This document shows, piece after piece, positions 10,792-23,767 of a stretch of 64,000 nucleotides of DNA (position 1 is its first letter; each line of letters begins with the position of its first letter). A model generated the notes under the pieces. That model ran no database searches and was not told the DNA's origin. It was given only the letters and a program-made list of their open reading frames with translations. Both the position numbers and the translations under genes were made by a program. This DNA is from Hydra vulgaris. Its lineage: Eukaryota; Cnidaria; Hydrozoa; Anthoathecata; Hydridae. The stretch spans positions 37,861,001 to 37,925,000 of the forward strand of contig NC_088933.1 of NCBI RefSeq assembly GCF_038396675.1, written 5' to 3'.

Positions 10792-12224
10792 CAATGATGA
10801 GCAAAGAAAATAAGAAATACAAAAAATAGCGAAAAGCAAAAGAAATATAAAGAGAAGAAGAGAATTGCTGCGCGATCAACAAATAATACAAGTCCTTTTT
10901 CTTGTCTTCAAGTCAAAGGTAAGTTATTGAAAAAAGTAAAAAATGCCTTAGTTGGATCTCCAGAACAAAATACTTCCATTTTGAAAACATTATTAGCTGA
11001 AAATCAACCGTTTCAGTTAAATCGCAGCAACTGTAAAAGTATATCAAATGATACCATAAAATTAGCGCTAAGTTTCTATCTAAGTGATGATATAAGTACA
11101 ACATCACCAAACATATCAGACTTTGTTGAAGCTTGTGAAGGCGGAATTAAAAAAAAACTTAGTGTTAAACATATGATCTACCCTATAAAGGAAGTTTATG
11201 GAATGTTTAAATAACAGAATCCAAGTATTATTATTGGATTAACAAACTTTTTTTACTTCAGACCATGTAATGTTTTATCAATCACTAAAGTACCACATAA
11301 TGTTTGTATTTGCGCTATTCCTGAAAATATGCGTTTTAAATTAGTAACTTTAAAAAAGTCACATCCTTATTTGATTATTTGTTGACAGACAATGACATGC
11401 ACTTAAACTTCACATGCGAGAATTCGCTTATTGAGTGTTTCATGAACCATTGCGAATATTGTATGGATGCCCTTAACAAATATTGGAATATGAAATTGAG
11501 AGTTTAAATAATCAAGTAACTTGGGAAAAATGGGTTAAAACTGAATCAAAAAAGAATTGTCCTAATGTTTATTACAATATTGAGAAAGTCTCTAAGTCTG
11601 GGCCGATAAATGATAATATGAATTATACGAACTAGATCTTGATTTTTTGGATCACGCTTATATAAAAATTAATCAAGCTAAACTATATCGTCAAATGATT
11701 GATATATGTATACAACAAAACGAACCACAAAACGCTCATTACGGCCAGACTCCAATTTCAATCTTCACCTCAGTTGTATATCTTCGGTGTCATTTGCAGT
11801 CACTTGCAATTGCATTGGACTATCAAAAACATTCAAAAGAAACCGTGATTCCGTCTATTGATGTCATTATGGAGCAGCTGCCAGAAACTGTCCAACAAGT
11901 TACATTTTGGAGTGATAATGCAACATCTCAGTTCAAAAATAAGTATATAATGGAGTCTTTAAATATGTTACAAAAACGATACAAGATGAAAATTAAAACG
12001 ATACAAGATGGAATTTTTTTGCACCCATGCACGGCAAATCCGTTGTTGACGGAATTGGAGGATTTGTTAAAAGACTTATAAAATCCAGAATTTTGGCTCA
12101 AAATATTGAAGTAACAACAGCATCCCAATTTGCAAAGGCAGCAGAAAATATAGATGTCAAGGTTATTTGGTTGATGTTGATGAAATTAAAAAACGCAATG
12201 AAGAGATTGGATAGTCAAAATTAA

Positions 12225-13440
12225 TTTCTTCATCAAAACCATTACGAAGTTCAAAAATATTTCGAAGTTCAAATTATTACCAAAAAAAAAAAGTTATTGA
12301 GGAAATTATTGGCAAAAAAATTGCACCTTGTTTGATTTAAAATATCTATTTGCTTATTAACTAACTAAAGTTTATATTATGAAACTGTGATTAAGGTGGA
12401 AAGAGAATAAGAAAACAAAATTGGAATTTTCATTTTTGGGTTGTTTGGTGTAGTTATTTCTGGTCAATATGACAGCGTTTTACGGCCTTTACTCTCGAAG
12501 TACTTATAAAGGAGTCACACAAATATTTGCCAAATTTTAAAATTAAAGTTAAAGCAACCGAATAGTTATTTTTTGTTATTAGAATTTTTATTTAAAACTC
12601 TAATAACAAGAAATTTAATTTAAAAAAAAAAAATCTTTGACGTTTAAGCGCCTTTTCATTTGGCGTCCACAGGCTACGCCCCAAGGTTTACTGGAATTAT
12701 ATAATATCTTTAATATATCAATTTTATCAATAATAAATGCTATTTAAAAATAAAATCAAACTTGACTAAATTATCATGTTTTTAAACAACTATGATTCTC
12801 TGAGTTAGAGCGTTACGTCAGTAACTTAACGTAACGTCAGTAATTAATGAATAATAATATCAGAATAATATCTTCTGCAAAGGGAATTAATATATCTATA
12901 GAGCTTATATGCACAACAAATCATATACATAAATGAGTCTTAATTCAAAGTAATTTTTCAGTTATTTTTCTTTTCAACTTTCAGAGAAACTTGAAGTCAA
13001 ATGTTAATATAGGAAAAATAGCAGATCGCAGCGTTACGTCAGTAACGAACATTTACTTTTCTACTTGAAGATAAATACGAATGGTCTAGAAATTTTATAT
13101 ATAAACCAATATTACCTATATATATAAATACATTTTGACTTTTATTATAAGGATCTAATATAAATGGAAAGTATTTAAATTAGGTATGAAACTTGCAAAC
13201 GTTACATCAGTAACTATGGAATCCACCATATTACAATTAAAGTATAACAGAATATATATTAAAAGAAAAATATAACAAAATATATATTACAAGTAAAATA
13301 TATTTTTAAACAGTTGTGTTCTATACATTGAGCTTTATGTGCTTGTTGTACCCGAAATCAAGGTATTCTAAACTTATTAAATAAAGATTTAGGTTGTTAG
13401 TCTGAGTTGTTTTGAACTGTTCGCAATAAATAACCAAGGT
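12225..13440. other. gene-free right flank of the unclassified transposon
   Basis: No gene. It contains the four right-hand GTTACGTCAGTAA motifs already listed and AT-rich filler. CGTTTTACGGCC (about 12476) and GGCGTCCACAGGCTACGCCCC (about 12661-12681) are isolated GC-rich islands that could be ends of small elements, but no partner end was found. Confidence 0.4.
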
Positions 13441-13682
13441 GAATCGGACAGTGTTTTGCGAAAAAGCGCTAAACCACGTTTTTCAAGTTGAGGTTAGAAC
13501 CATATTTGACTTCTTGAGGATCGTTCCTGTATTGAATGAAAATGTTCTAACCAACATCAGTACTGTAGTGCCATCTGGTTGCAAAAATGCTAACCTCAAT
13601 AAATTTTGTTGAATTGAACTTTTCTTAAAACAGCTTGGGTGTTGGTTAACGCATTTTCGTGAAACATAATGCAGTAATAAAC

Positions 13683-13960
13683 GCCATGACTTAACGCCAA
13701 ACCAGCCTATACAACGATGACTTAACGCCAAACCAGCCAATACATCGAATATGTTGAAATGAGATTATTTTACGCAAAGTTTAAAAGTCTTTCACAAATG
13801 CCACTAAACCGAAAAAATATAAAGTAATTGCAGTTTAGTGCACTTAAAAATTTTAATTATAGTATTTTGGTGTTTGCTAAGAAACACTACATAAATCATT
13901 TTTTAATATAAACTAATTTTTTTCAACTTCTTTGTATTGGCTGATATGGCGCTTAACCAT
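13683..13960. repeat. 34-bp tandem duplication plus inverted copy
   Basis: ATGACTTAACGCCAAACCAG is present at about 13684 and again at about 13718. GTATTGGCTGATATGGCGCTTAA at 13936-13958 is an imperfect inverted copy of the second unit. The arrangement suggests a small foldback or MITE, but I could not define its ends. No motif was recognised in the frames overlapping it. Confidence 0.4.
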
Positions 13961-14956
<996 letters not shown>

Positions 14957-15223
14957 CATAATTCCATACATATAATAACCCATTTGATAACAAATCAAAG
15001 AGGATAAAAGAATATAGAATTTTTTAATTTTAACTAATGAAGATTTGTAATGTTTATTTCTAGATAATTGCAATGGTCTTTTGACTTGGTTATACACTCA
15101 TACATAAAATGATGAAGTCGACACTAGAACATGGTAGAAACAGACCAAAGACAATCATTAAACACTATTGGATGTAAGGAGCAAAAATTTGTCTAGAATA
15201 CAACAGCCATTGTTGTTTCAACT

Positions 15224-18202
15224 TCAGAGGAAATTGATCTTTCGAGCTTTACTCATGGCGAATTTGGAAATCACTTCACCGTAGCACAACTTTTTGGCAA
15301 GATCATGCTCAATGGAAATAACCAGAAGATTCGTGAGTCGTTCTTGACTCATTGTAGACCTTAAAGCTGTCTTAACTAGAGCAAGCTTACTAAAAGATCT
15401 CTCGCCTTCCGCAACAGAAACAGGGATGGTGTTGAAGATGCGCAGCAAAATGCAGACTGATTCGAAGAGCGGCTGAAGACCTTTCTGGTATATTCCATTC
15501 AATAACGTCATGGAAGTGAGAGATTCTTTTGGACCAAAAAGATTGGATCGCTTCAGAGCATCGAGGTGGCGGACCTCTTCAATAAATTTCTCTTCCTCAA
15601 CATCGGTCGCGTAGATTTGTGCCAAGACCTTGCATTTCTCCTCCAATTGGATAGGTGCTTCAACACTTTCTTCTGATTCTTCTTCATTTAACATAACAAG
15701 AGATTTCAATGACCACAAGAACGAAAACATATTCGTCGTCTTCTTAGCAGCTTGGAATCTATCGCTGACCTGCTGAAGAGTATCAAGAGCGGTATTAAAT
15801 ACGCTCACCTCAAACTCTTTTGCTTCGTTGTCATGGAAATGAGCGGTGTTCCTCACCTCTTCGTGAAAGGTCTTCCTTTTTTTCGTCCTCTTCTTCACAA
15901 ATTCTGATTGAAAACCAAAAGAAGCAAGACCAGATGCTATCAAACGTGCCTCATTAAGGATGCTGGTCCAAGATGATCTCAGTCGATTTAGATCTTCAAT
16001 AAGAGTTTTAATGAGATTCTTCTCGTCGTCCAAGGAGATATTTTCTGATTGGAGTGCAAGTCTCACGTAGTTGATTGATTGAAGAGTTTTATACCAAAAG
16101 GTTGTCATTTCAATGAACTCGAATGAATGAATCCACTTCTCCAGAGATTTTACTTCATTCAATTGATCAGCTGTTAGATCAAAATCGCGGAGCTTTTTCA
16201 AAGATTCAAGGACTTCCCTGGATCGCTTGACTAACGGCTTCACGGCCTCGATTCGCGCACTCCATCTGGTTTGCGACGTTTGATGAAGGGACAAACCAGT
16301 GGTTTCAATCAAGACTTTCCACCGACTAGGGCTTCCACTAAAAAGATTGTAAAGTGACTGGACTCGGCCAAAGTAGTTCTTGACTTCAACCGAAGATTCA
16401 GCAGAATGAACACCGCAAGGTTGAGACTATGAGCGCTGCATGGCATATAGAGAGCTTGAGGATTTTTTTGCAGTATAATCGCCTGTACTCCTTTGTATAT
16501 ACCGGACATGTTCGCTCCATTGTCATATCCTTGACCTCTGCAGTTTTTGAGATCGATTCCATTTTGTTCTAAGACGTCCATAATAAGCTTGGCAATGTCA
16601 GCACCTATCTTTTTTTTAAGATTCTCGACCCTCAGAAAGCGCTCCTTCACGGTCCATCTTTTGTCAGTACCAAAGTATACAAAGCGTAGAACAAAGGTGA
16701 TTTGCTCGGTGTGAGAGATCTCCGGAGTCCCGTCCACAAGAATGGAATAGTAGATGGCCATATGAGCTTCGTTGATGATGGCACCGTGAACGATTCCTCC
16801 GCACTCTTTGATGAATTCATTTTGAGTGCTCCAGCCCAAGTAATGGGCATTCATTTTGTTACCTTCTTGTTGGCAGCGGGAAACTTCTTCTAAGTGTAGT
16901 TGGAGAGTCTTGTTGTGCTTGGCCAAGAGCTCTAGGGTAGCTAGAAAGTTGCCATTGTCGTCTTCTCCAATCATTTTTGATGAACCTAAAAATTATAATA
17001 ATAAGACAGATTTATTTAAAACAATAAAGAAGCATTTGTTTTATTTTATGATGATTCTATGATGATTTTTATATTATGATTTATGAATATTATAACATAT
17101 TTATTTAAAAGAATAAAGAAGGATTTGTTTTATTTAATGATTTCCAAAATATCTAGTTAATCTTATAAATATAAGCTAAATAGATTTAAAGATAACTAAG
17201 GTTTGAAACTAAGGTTTCGTGACGCTAAAAAAAGAGTAACATTTAAGATGCATCGTAGAATTTCACGCCACCTGGCTGCTTCATTTCTTATCGAGTTTTC
17301 AAGAGCTGCATCTATTCCGCTTTGATTTTCTAAGCTTTCTAGCGCCGTTTTCCATTCTATGTAAAAGTTTCGATGCTGGGCGTTATTCTGGTGACTTTTG
17401 ACTTTCTCAGGTAGCTTGTGCCAGTTGCAGCTTATTCCATCATTCCATCTTAGAAGGTGCGACTGGTGTCCGATCCCAAAAGATTGTTTGCTTCCAAACA
17501 GAGAACACGGAAAGCAAATAAATGATTTCTTAGATACACTCCAGACCAGCCAATCTCGGCATGTCTTCTCCCCGTTGAGAGAAGTTTCGTAGATAATTGA
17601 TTCAGAAACCTTCTTCTTATTAGAATCTTTCGGGAAAGCTGAAGGATTTCGAGGAAGCCCCTGTAGAAGCACAGAATCTCTTTCCACTTTAGAAAGATGT
17701 GCTGCCCACAAAGCAGGATCATTGGAAGGAATGGTAGCGATGGGTTCTTCTGTTGGCAACACCTGAGAATAAATTTTAAAAAATCTTATTTTATTAGCTT
17801 AAAAGTTTATTAACATCATTTCTTTTAAAGAGGTAGAACTTACCAAAATATTCTCTTCATTCACAGCTACCATTCCGATTTTTGATAGGGGCTCTCCCGA
17901 GCTTTCAGAAATGTCAGTGACATCGTTTTCAGTTCCAATCTATAAAAATAAGTTAAAAATTTATATAACATTGAATTAATCAAATGGGAAAATATCCTTT
18001 CACGGGGAAAACTATTTACTACTTGAATCGATTGACTTGGCAGGAAAGAGTTTGAAGCAGTAGGACTTTCATCTTCTCCTTTTTTTGTAACTGTAATACC
18101 ACAGTCTTGAAGAGTGCGTTTGTTCTTTTCCTCATTCGCAGTTCTTTGAGCAGCATTCTTTCTTACTTGACAACCAGAATCTTTCTTTTTAAAACCAGAC
18201 AT
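15224..18202 (-). pseudogene. hAT transposase gene, spliced, nearly intact
   Basis: Minus-strand gene with at least four exons. Exon 1 (about 18023-18202) starts MSGFKKKDSG; exon 2 (17844-17939) follows a TTTTTATAG acceptor and ends at a GTAAGT donor; exon 3 (about 17201-17762) carries the zf-TTF finger (CRDWLVWSVSKKSFICFPCSLF…HLLRW…H); exon 4 (15224-16985) follows TTTTTAG and encodes the RNase-H core (ILVDGTPEISHTEQITFVLR, CRGQGYDNGANMSG, CSAHSLNL) and the hAT tail (IPVSVAEGERSFSKLALVKT…LLVISIEHD). Exons 1-3 join in phase 0. The only clear lesion is a one-base loss near 16422 after CSAHSLNL, beyond which another frame continues GVHSAESSVEVKNYFGRVQS. The exon 3 donor is obscured by a small CCTTAGTTTCAAA duplication. 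Inverted ends were not found. Confidence 0.85.
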
Positions 18203-18249
18203 GTTTTAATTCTTTTTGAAACAGCATCCGCTCATAAGCAAAGAACTGT

Positions 18250-18725
18250 TTGAGTTTCTTCTTGATTGGGTCTATCAGACTATCACATCGATATCACGTG
18301 TTTCAAAATTGTTTCAAATTTGAGAGATTTTAAAAATTAGAGAAATAAATTTAATAAAATTGTTTTAGTATTTTATATCAATATCAAACTACTTGGATTT
18401 AATCTAATCTCTTTTTTTAATAAAGTAAAAAATCTCCGTTTTTAATTGAATGAAAATCTCCGTGCACTAAAGTTCTTTTAAACATTTACTTCAGCGGGTT
18501 GTTAAATTAATCATTAGTATTCACTTTATTTGCGAGTTTCCGCTTTATAAAAAGAATCGCTTTATTTAAAACTAATGTTTTGAAAGTAATGCTAATTTCT
18601 TAGTTTTAAAGCACTAATTACTTTTTTTATTTAAAAAGTCCAATTATAAAGCACTTCATTACAAAGTTGAAAATTTAAACTAAAAAAAATTGACCGGCCA
18701 AAAAAAGCAATTGACCGTCTATTAT
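18250..18725. other. gene-free interval
   Basis: AT-rich sequence upstream of the minus-strand hAT gene; it would contain its promoter and right end. CATCGATATCACGTG (about 18286-18300) holds an E-box, which may be chance. No hAT-like terminal repeat recognised. Confidence 0.35.
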
Positions 18726-18730
18726 ATGTT

Positions 18731-18990
18731 TTAGCTGGTCAAATTGACGTATATTGTAAGATCTTGTAGAACATTGTAGTTTATGTTGGATTGCAAGTAT
18801 AGAAGAGCACCTCCTTTTTTGGCTTCAGTTGGACAATGTTCGATAGTATAGCTATTTATATTTATATCAGTTATGTTAGAATCATTAATCTGTAATTTAG
18901 ATTCTGAAATACCAAACACAATAGGGAGAGAAGTAAGTGAACTTATTAGACTGCGAAGATCATCAATATGAAAAGGTTTAAATGAAGGAA
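18731..18990 (-). pseudogene. LINE endonuclease fragment (L2/CR1-like)
   Basis: The minus strand encodes SFKPFHIDDLRSLISSL then LPIVFGISESKLQINDS, DININSYTIEHCPTEAKKGG and ALLYLQSNINY. FGISESK is the second endonuclease block (with the catalytic Glu) and EHCPTEAKKGG.LLY the third. Only about 85 residues remain; neighbouring blocks on either side are missing, so this is a truncated relic. Confidence 0.75.
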
Positions 18991-19179
18991 CAATTCAGAA
19001 TTAATTCAGAAATAAACTAAGTTTATCAATACAAGTTTTGTGTTACTATCAACAAAGGAAATTAATTTTATTTTAGTACTCTTCAAAGTATTTAAAAGGT
19101 ATCAAAATCTATTTGTACAAGAGAATTTTCACTCGTAAAAATCTCAAAACTTCAATAAAGTTTACCTTCGTGATGTAGG

Positions 19180-20715
19180 TTTATCTGTTGTTAATTTAAA
19201 GAAATGGAAAAAAAATGTATGTGTTGAAGTAAATTCGAAAAGATTTATAAATGTATTTCTTGTAAAATATGCTCTTGGCCTGAAGCATACTCAAATACAA
19301 AGTCTATATATATACAACTGTATATACAGTTGTACGAGACTACTTGTGAAGTGCATTTGCATATTGAGACTACTTATGAAGTACATTTGCATATAAAGAT
19401 TATATGCAGTTTTACCAAAATATTGGGGAAGAACTTTATTTATAAATTGATTTATATGTTAATTGTAAAGAGTTGAACATTAAAGTTTTTAAATAAAGAA
19501 AATTTGTACTGATTGCAAAACTAGTTTACATGTTCCATGTCAATATATGAACTCTGAGGAGATTTTGTTTTCATGTTTTGTTTCAACCATAGTTTTGAGG
19601 AGACTGATATATTTTTTTATTACATAACTCTAATAAAATATCGTCATAAACCATTTAACACTTTTTAAAAATTTAGAAAAATTTTGGCAGGCTACATTAA
19701 CTTATAAAACATTATTTAAAAATTTAACAAAAGAAGTGAAATTTATATGTTTGTCTACTGAACAGTAATTTTTTGTACAGTTACATATAAACACTGACAT
19801 TAAAAGCAAGAAAAAGTATTGAAGTCGAATAAATTACCCAAATAAAAGTGGATTACGGCAAATGATTGTGGCATTTTTTGTATTGTAATAATTGAAAAAA
19901 AAGATTTTAAAGAACCAATCTAAGTGGTTAAAATCAAACGTTTCAATAAAAGAAGAGTAATTAAAAAGTACAATAAAATTATTTAAAAAAAGAACAAAAT
20001 CAGTTGTCATGCTATCATTATTTTTGTTATTATCAAATCAGCTTTGTAAGTATAAACTCTTGAAATATTTAACTTGAATTTGCATGTGCGCAATTTTGCA
20101 AGATTTCTAAATGTGTTTCTTGTCAAATGTAATGTCCATGTTCTATAAAGCATGCTCAGTACAAAGTTTATATGCAGTTGCACCAGATTACTGGTAAAGT
20201 ACTTAAAGTATGCAAAGTATAAATTTTAAGCTGAGACAGAGATTGTTCTAAGCTCATTACTGCATCTTTATACCAACTTGCTAATTATAAATATTCAAAC
20301 ATTTAAATCTTAGGAAATAGAAAATTTTTGCAGATGTTTTACCAAACTAGCTTACATGTTCCATGTAAATCTACAAACTCTGAAGAAGTTACTGTTTAAC
20401 CTAAATTTTGAAAAGGCTGATAAGTATTTCAATACTTTTCTTTACTTGACTTTAATAAAACATCATTAAAATAAACCTTCAAACACTTTGAGAAAAGTTT
20501 TAAAAAGTTTTGTCGGCTATTTTAACTTACATATAAATAGGATAAAAAGTGTATACTAATAATCTTTTGGAAAATTTAACAAAAAAAACGATACTTGTTT
20601 TTTTACTGAACAATTCTTTTGTACAGTTACATATAAGCGTTGATATTACAAGCTAGAAAAGAGTATTGAAGTTAAAAAACTTAACCAAATGAAGGTGAAT
20701 TATGGCAATTATTTT
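19180..20715 (+). repeat. diverged tandem duplication of about 850 bp
   Basis: Successive landmarks recur in order with offsets of 826-860 bases: ATGTATTTCTTGT (19251) with ATGTGTTTCTTGT (20111), CATGTTCCATGT (19529 and 20355) and GTACAGTTACATATAA (19775 and 20621). The copies differ by many substitutions and small indels, so the event is old. No coding potential is evident; it may be a repeat unit of unknown type or a simple segmental duplication. Confidence 0.7.
19314..19396. repeat. palindrome and 30-bp duplication
   Basis: ACAACTGTATATACAGTTGT (19314-19333) is a perfect 20-bp palindrome. It is followed by GAGACTACTTGTGAAGTGCA and the same 30-base stretch again with small changes, ending CATTTGCATAT. 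Confidence 0.7.
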
Positions 20716-22300
20716 AATAAAATAAACTTCATCAAAACAAGCTTTAACATTTGAAGAAGTTTTTTAAAAAAATTTATTAACATTACTTCAAGATAAAACA
20801 TGACACGTCTCTATTTATATTATTATACAAGGGGTATTCACAGAAATTGGTCTGATTACATAATAAAACTATTCATAAAATTTGGAAATATGAAAGATAA
20901 ATATTTCTGCTCTAGAAAAATGAAAAAACGTGTTTTTTTCATTTTTTTCTTTTTCTTCGAGGAGTATATAATGTAAAATAAATTGATAGCATAATAAATG
21001 TAAAATTTATCAAACTTTGTTGCTTTATTTGATATTATTTACCATCAGTTGCTATTAAAGGGTAAACATTTTTTACCAATTATAGAATACAATAACCAAT
21101 ATTTTGTTCAGGGTAAAAGCTATATATCAACAAACATGTGCTTTATATGTATTGACTTTTGAAATTGAAACAAACAACAACATGAACTTGTATGTTTGCA
21201 ATTTTTGTTATTTCTACCTTTTTACACTTAGTTTTTCTTAAAGGTATGGTAAATTAATAGTTATTCTTTTTTATAATCAGTTTACTATATCAAAACACAC
21301 TTGTGAACATCAGGTTATAAATTTTTCTTATAGCTTATTATACTACAATGCTTCGTAATTTTTTATCACTATACATTACCAAAAGCAATTTAAATCAGCT
21401 CTTGCTCACAATTGCTTTTATTTTGAGAGTGTTGCAAGTTATTTGAGCTAGCTATGAAAATGTTTTCGTGATGTATACAATATATATACATATGGGAATA
21501 ATAAAGGTTAAGTTCTGAAAAGAAATTAAGTTATTTTTAAAAATATTTTTCTTCTTATATGACAGAATTAATAGGAACTTAATTTGAAAAAAACTTATAT
21601 CAAGTTAATAATATTTACTTGATATTACTAGGTAAATTTTAAAACTGTTTAAAAAAATCTATCATAGGAGAATCACAGCAGAGTTAAGTTTTACCATCTG
21701 GTTTATTGTTTGTTACAATGGTTGTCATTAGTTTGTTACATTGGTTGTCATATCTTAGAGTTATAAAATTCGAATAGAAAAATCACACTTTTTTGTTATT
21801 ATCATTTGGCAATTACTCAGTCTCATTGGCTATACATAAATCCTATCCGAAACAAATTTTTTTATTATTTAAAAGTTTTTCAACATTTCTGTGGTTACAT
21901 TTTGTGTTTTTGAAAATAAATAAAAAATAAGTAAATAAGTAAAATTATTTTTTTAGTTTAGAGGGTTTTAAACATAAATATGTACGTTTCAACAAACTTT
22001 AACTTTCAATTTTGACTATTTTTTTTTTAAATCTAAAAAAATTAAAAACATAATAGTAACAAAAGAAAAAAGGTCAAATGTTTTTATCATCTTATATTTA
22101 TAGGCCAGCATATAACTTATAGCAATTACAAATGAATTACAAAAAAGAGTGTTCAACTAGTCGAGTGACAGAAGTGCCTACTAGTGGGTTTTCAGTTGAA
22201 AGAGTAATATATGACGTCATTTGTTGTCCAAAAAAGACGACAGAACAAGTTTAATTTATTTTGTTAAATACATGTTGGTTTCTCTTGGAATAATAAAGAA
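20716..22300. other. gene-free interval
   Basis: AT-rich, no supported gene. A 22-base duplication GTTTGTTACAATGGTTGTCA / GTTTGTTACATTGGTTGTCA occurs at about 21708-21751. Nothing else stands out. Confidence 0.5.
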
Positions 22301-22307
22301 GGAATAA

Positions 22308-22447
22308 GTTAAGGGAATTAGGAACTAGGAGTTAAGTTAAGGGAATTAGGAACTAGGAGTTAAGTTAAGGGAATTAGGAACTAGGAGTTAAATTAAGGAA
22401 ATTAGGAACTAGGAGTTAAGTTAAGGGAATTAGGAACTAAGAGTAGC
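22308..22447 (+). repeat. 28-bp minisatellite, five copies
   Basis: The unit GTTAAGGGAATTAGGAACTA + GGAGTTAA (28 bases) is repeated five times head to tail. Copies 1-3 are identical, copy 4 has two changes and copy 5 ends degenerate (AACTAAGAG). Confidence 0.92.
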
Positions 22448-22899
22448 TTTTGCTGTACTTCGAAACATTTAAGATTTTAACAGAATTATATTTATACCTT
22501 CCAATTATATCTAGTTTTTTCATATATGGATCTATATTTTAATGGGATTATCACTTACGCAAGTATAATACGCAAGTGATCGGACGTATCTTGAAAAAAT
22601 TAGTCGTAAAAATTAATTTAAAAATAGATCTTATTATGGAAAGTATAGAACAAATAATTAATTTACTACTTAAAAGTGTAAAAAAATAACAATAAAAGAA
22701 AATCATAAGTTGTTAAAAAAACAGGAAAAATATTTTGCATGCTAATAATTGTTGAATAATAATTTAAAATGCAAAATATTTTTTAATCCGGAAGATTTGA
22801 TAAACTTGAAGCAGACATTATAAACAACTTAATAAAAATATTATTGTTACTAATGATTTAGATACTTTTAATCAAAAGACATCGTTTTTAGAAACATAT

Positions 22900-23480
22900 T
22901 TTTAAAAAATTAGAAATTTTATCAATCTGAACGAAGAATTAGACAAAATCAAAATTAGAAATTTTATCAATCTGAACGAAGAATTAGACAAAATCAAAAT
23001 TGGAAATAGCAAAACTAGCAAAAAAACAAATCGAGTGACAAAAAAAGTAAAAGATAAAAACCTAGTAAATAAAATAGACAATAAGCTAAGAAAAATAGAG
23101 GACCATTCAAGAAGAAATAACCCAACAAGATGAGAAGAAAAAGAGTTGAATCTTTGGGAATCAAAATTGCTAAAATTGATCGGTGCACAAAACTGAAGAA
23201 ATGTTAAAGAAAAAATAGAACAATTGTTGAAAACTCTTTGATTCTAAAGATAGAAGTTATGAAAAGATATGGAAAACTAAAAAGAAAGAACATTTATGTA
23301 AATATGATGATTTTTGTTACAAAACCATCCAAATAAGAAAAAATTAAAATAAAAAATATTCAAAAAAAGAGAATGAGAAAAGTATGCATTTTTCTCGCAC
23401 GATCAACTAATCATCCGTGAATGGACTCAAAAGAAAAATGATTCAAAAGATCGATAAGTATAAATCTTTTTATTTATTTT
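22900..23480 (+). pseudogene. LINE ORF1-like coiled-coil fragment
   Basis: The region encodes, with stops, NLNEELDKIKIGNSKTSKK, VNKIDNKLRKIEDHSRRNN and further on RTFM and REWTQKKNDSKD-like segments. The pattern of a charged coiled coil followed by IEDHSRRNN matches the DLEDRSRRNN block of L1/L2-type ORF1 proteins, whose C-terminal half binds RNA. An internal 45-bp tandem duplication (22911-23000) repeats the NFINLNEELDKIK coding. Heavy decay; identification rests on one short block. Confidence 0.45.
22911..23000 (+). repeat. 45-bp tandem duplication
   Basis: TTAGAAATTTTATCAATCTG with the following 25 bases is repeated at an exact offset of 45 bases. As 45 is a multiple of three, the duplication keeps the reading frame of the ORF1-like relic. 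Confidence 0.9.
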
Positions 23481-23767
23481 TAATGATATTTTACGGCGTA
23501 ATAATTTTAATTATTAACTAAATTTTTAAAATAGATTTTAAATATTATTTTAATTAATTTTACATTACGATTAACATATGATTTTCAATGTAAACGAACC
23601 TAGAAATAAATAAGTAGTTTTCACATCAAGAATTCAATATAAAAGTATCAATGCTAAAATATAATAATAACTAATGAAAGCAACATGCTAACATAGATTA
23701 TTTATAGATCTTTCATTTGATATATAATATGTTGAAGTTAGATATCTCAAACCCACAAAAAATAATA

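Larger units (their letters stand above)
7460..12224 (+). pseudogene. transposon protein of WSDNATSQFKNKY…HGKSVVDGIGG type, split by a hAT
   Basis: The N-terminal part (about 7460-7577, KEKSAKWRKRNPEQNKTLNA) is cut by the hAT and continues after 10799 with a basic stretch and RIAARSTNNTSPFSCLQVKG, then an open frame to 11214 (…SVKHMIYPIKEVYGMF). Frames then switch: NVLSITKVPHNVCICAIPENMRF (about 11265-11345), DHAYIKINQAKLYRQMIDIC (11647 on), FWSDNATSQFKNKYIMESLN (about 11905-11960) and HGKSVVDGIGGFVKRLIKSR (about 12028-12090). I know this motif set from repetitive proteins of cnidarians and arthropods and infer a DDE/RNase-H-like transposase; the class is not known to me. Stops, frameshifts and an internal deletion near 11730 make it dead. 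Confidence 0.6.
7069..13215 (+). mobile_element. unclassified DNA transposon with GCGTTACGTCAGTAA subterminal repeats
   Basis: Copies of GCGTTACGTCAGTAA(C) lie at 7069-7083, 7201-7216 and (inverted) 7244-7258 on the left, and at 12810-12825, 12829-12843, 13031-13046 and, with one change, 13199-13215 on the right. They bracket a degraded coding region (about 7460-7577 continuing at 10800-12224). Clusters of short motifs near both ends are typical of transposase-binding sites. The left pair forms a longer palindrome (ATTTAAAGTTGCGTTACG… with its complement). The outer termini and target duplication were not located, so the ends given are the outermost motifs. A hAT element (7578-10791) is nested inside. 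Confidence 0.6.

Noticed and set aside
22308..22447. CRISPR-like array
   Set aside because: The units are directly adjacent with no unique spacers; this is a minisatellite in a eukaryotic setting.
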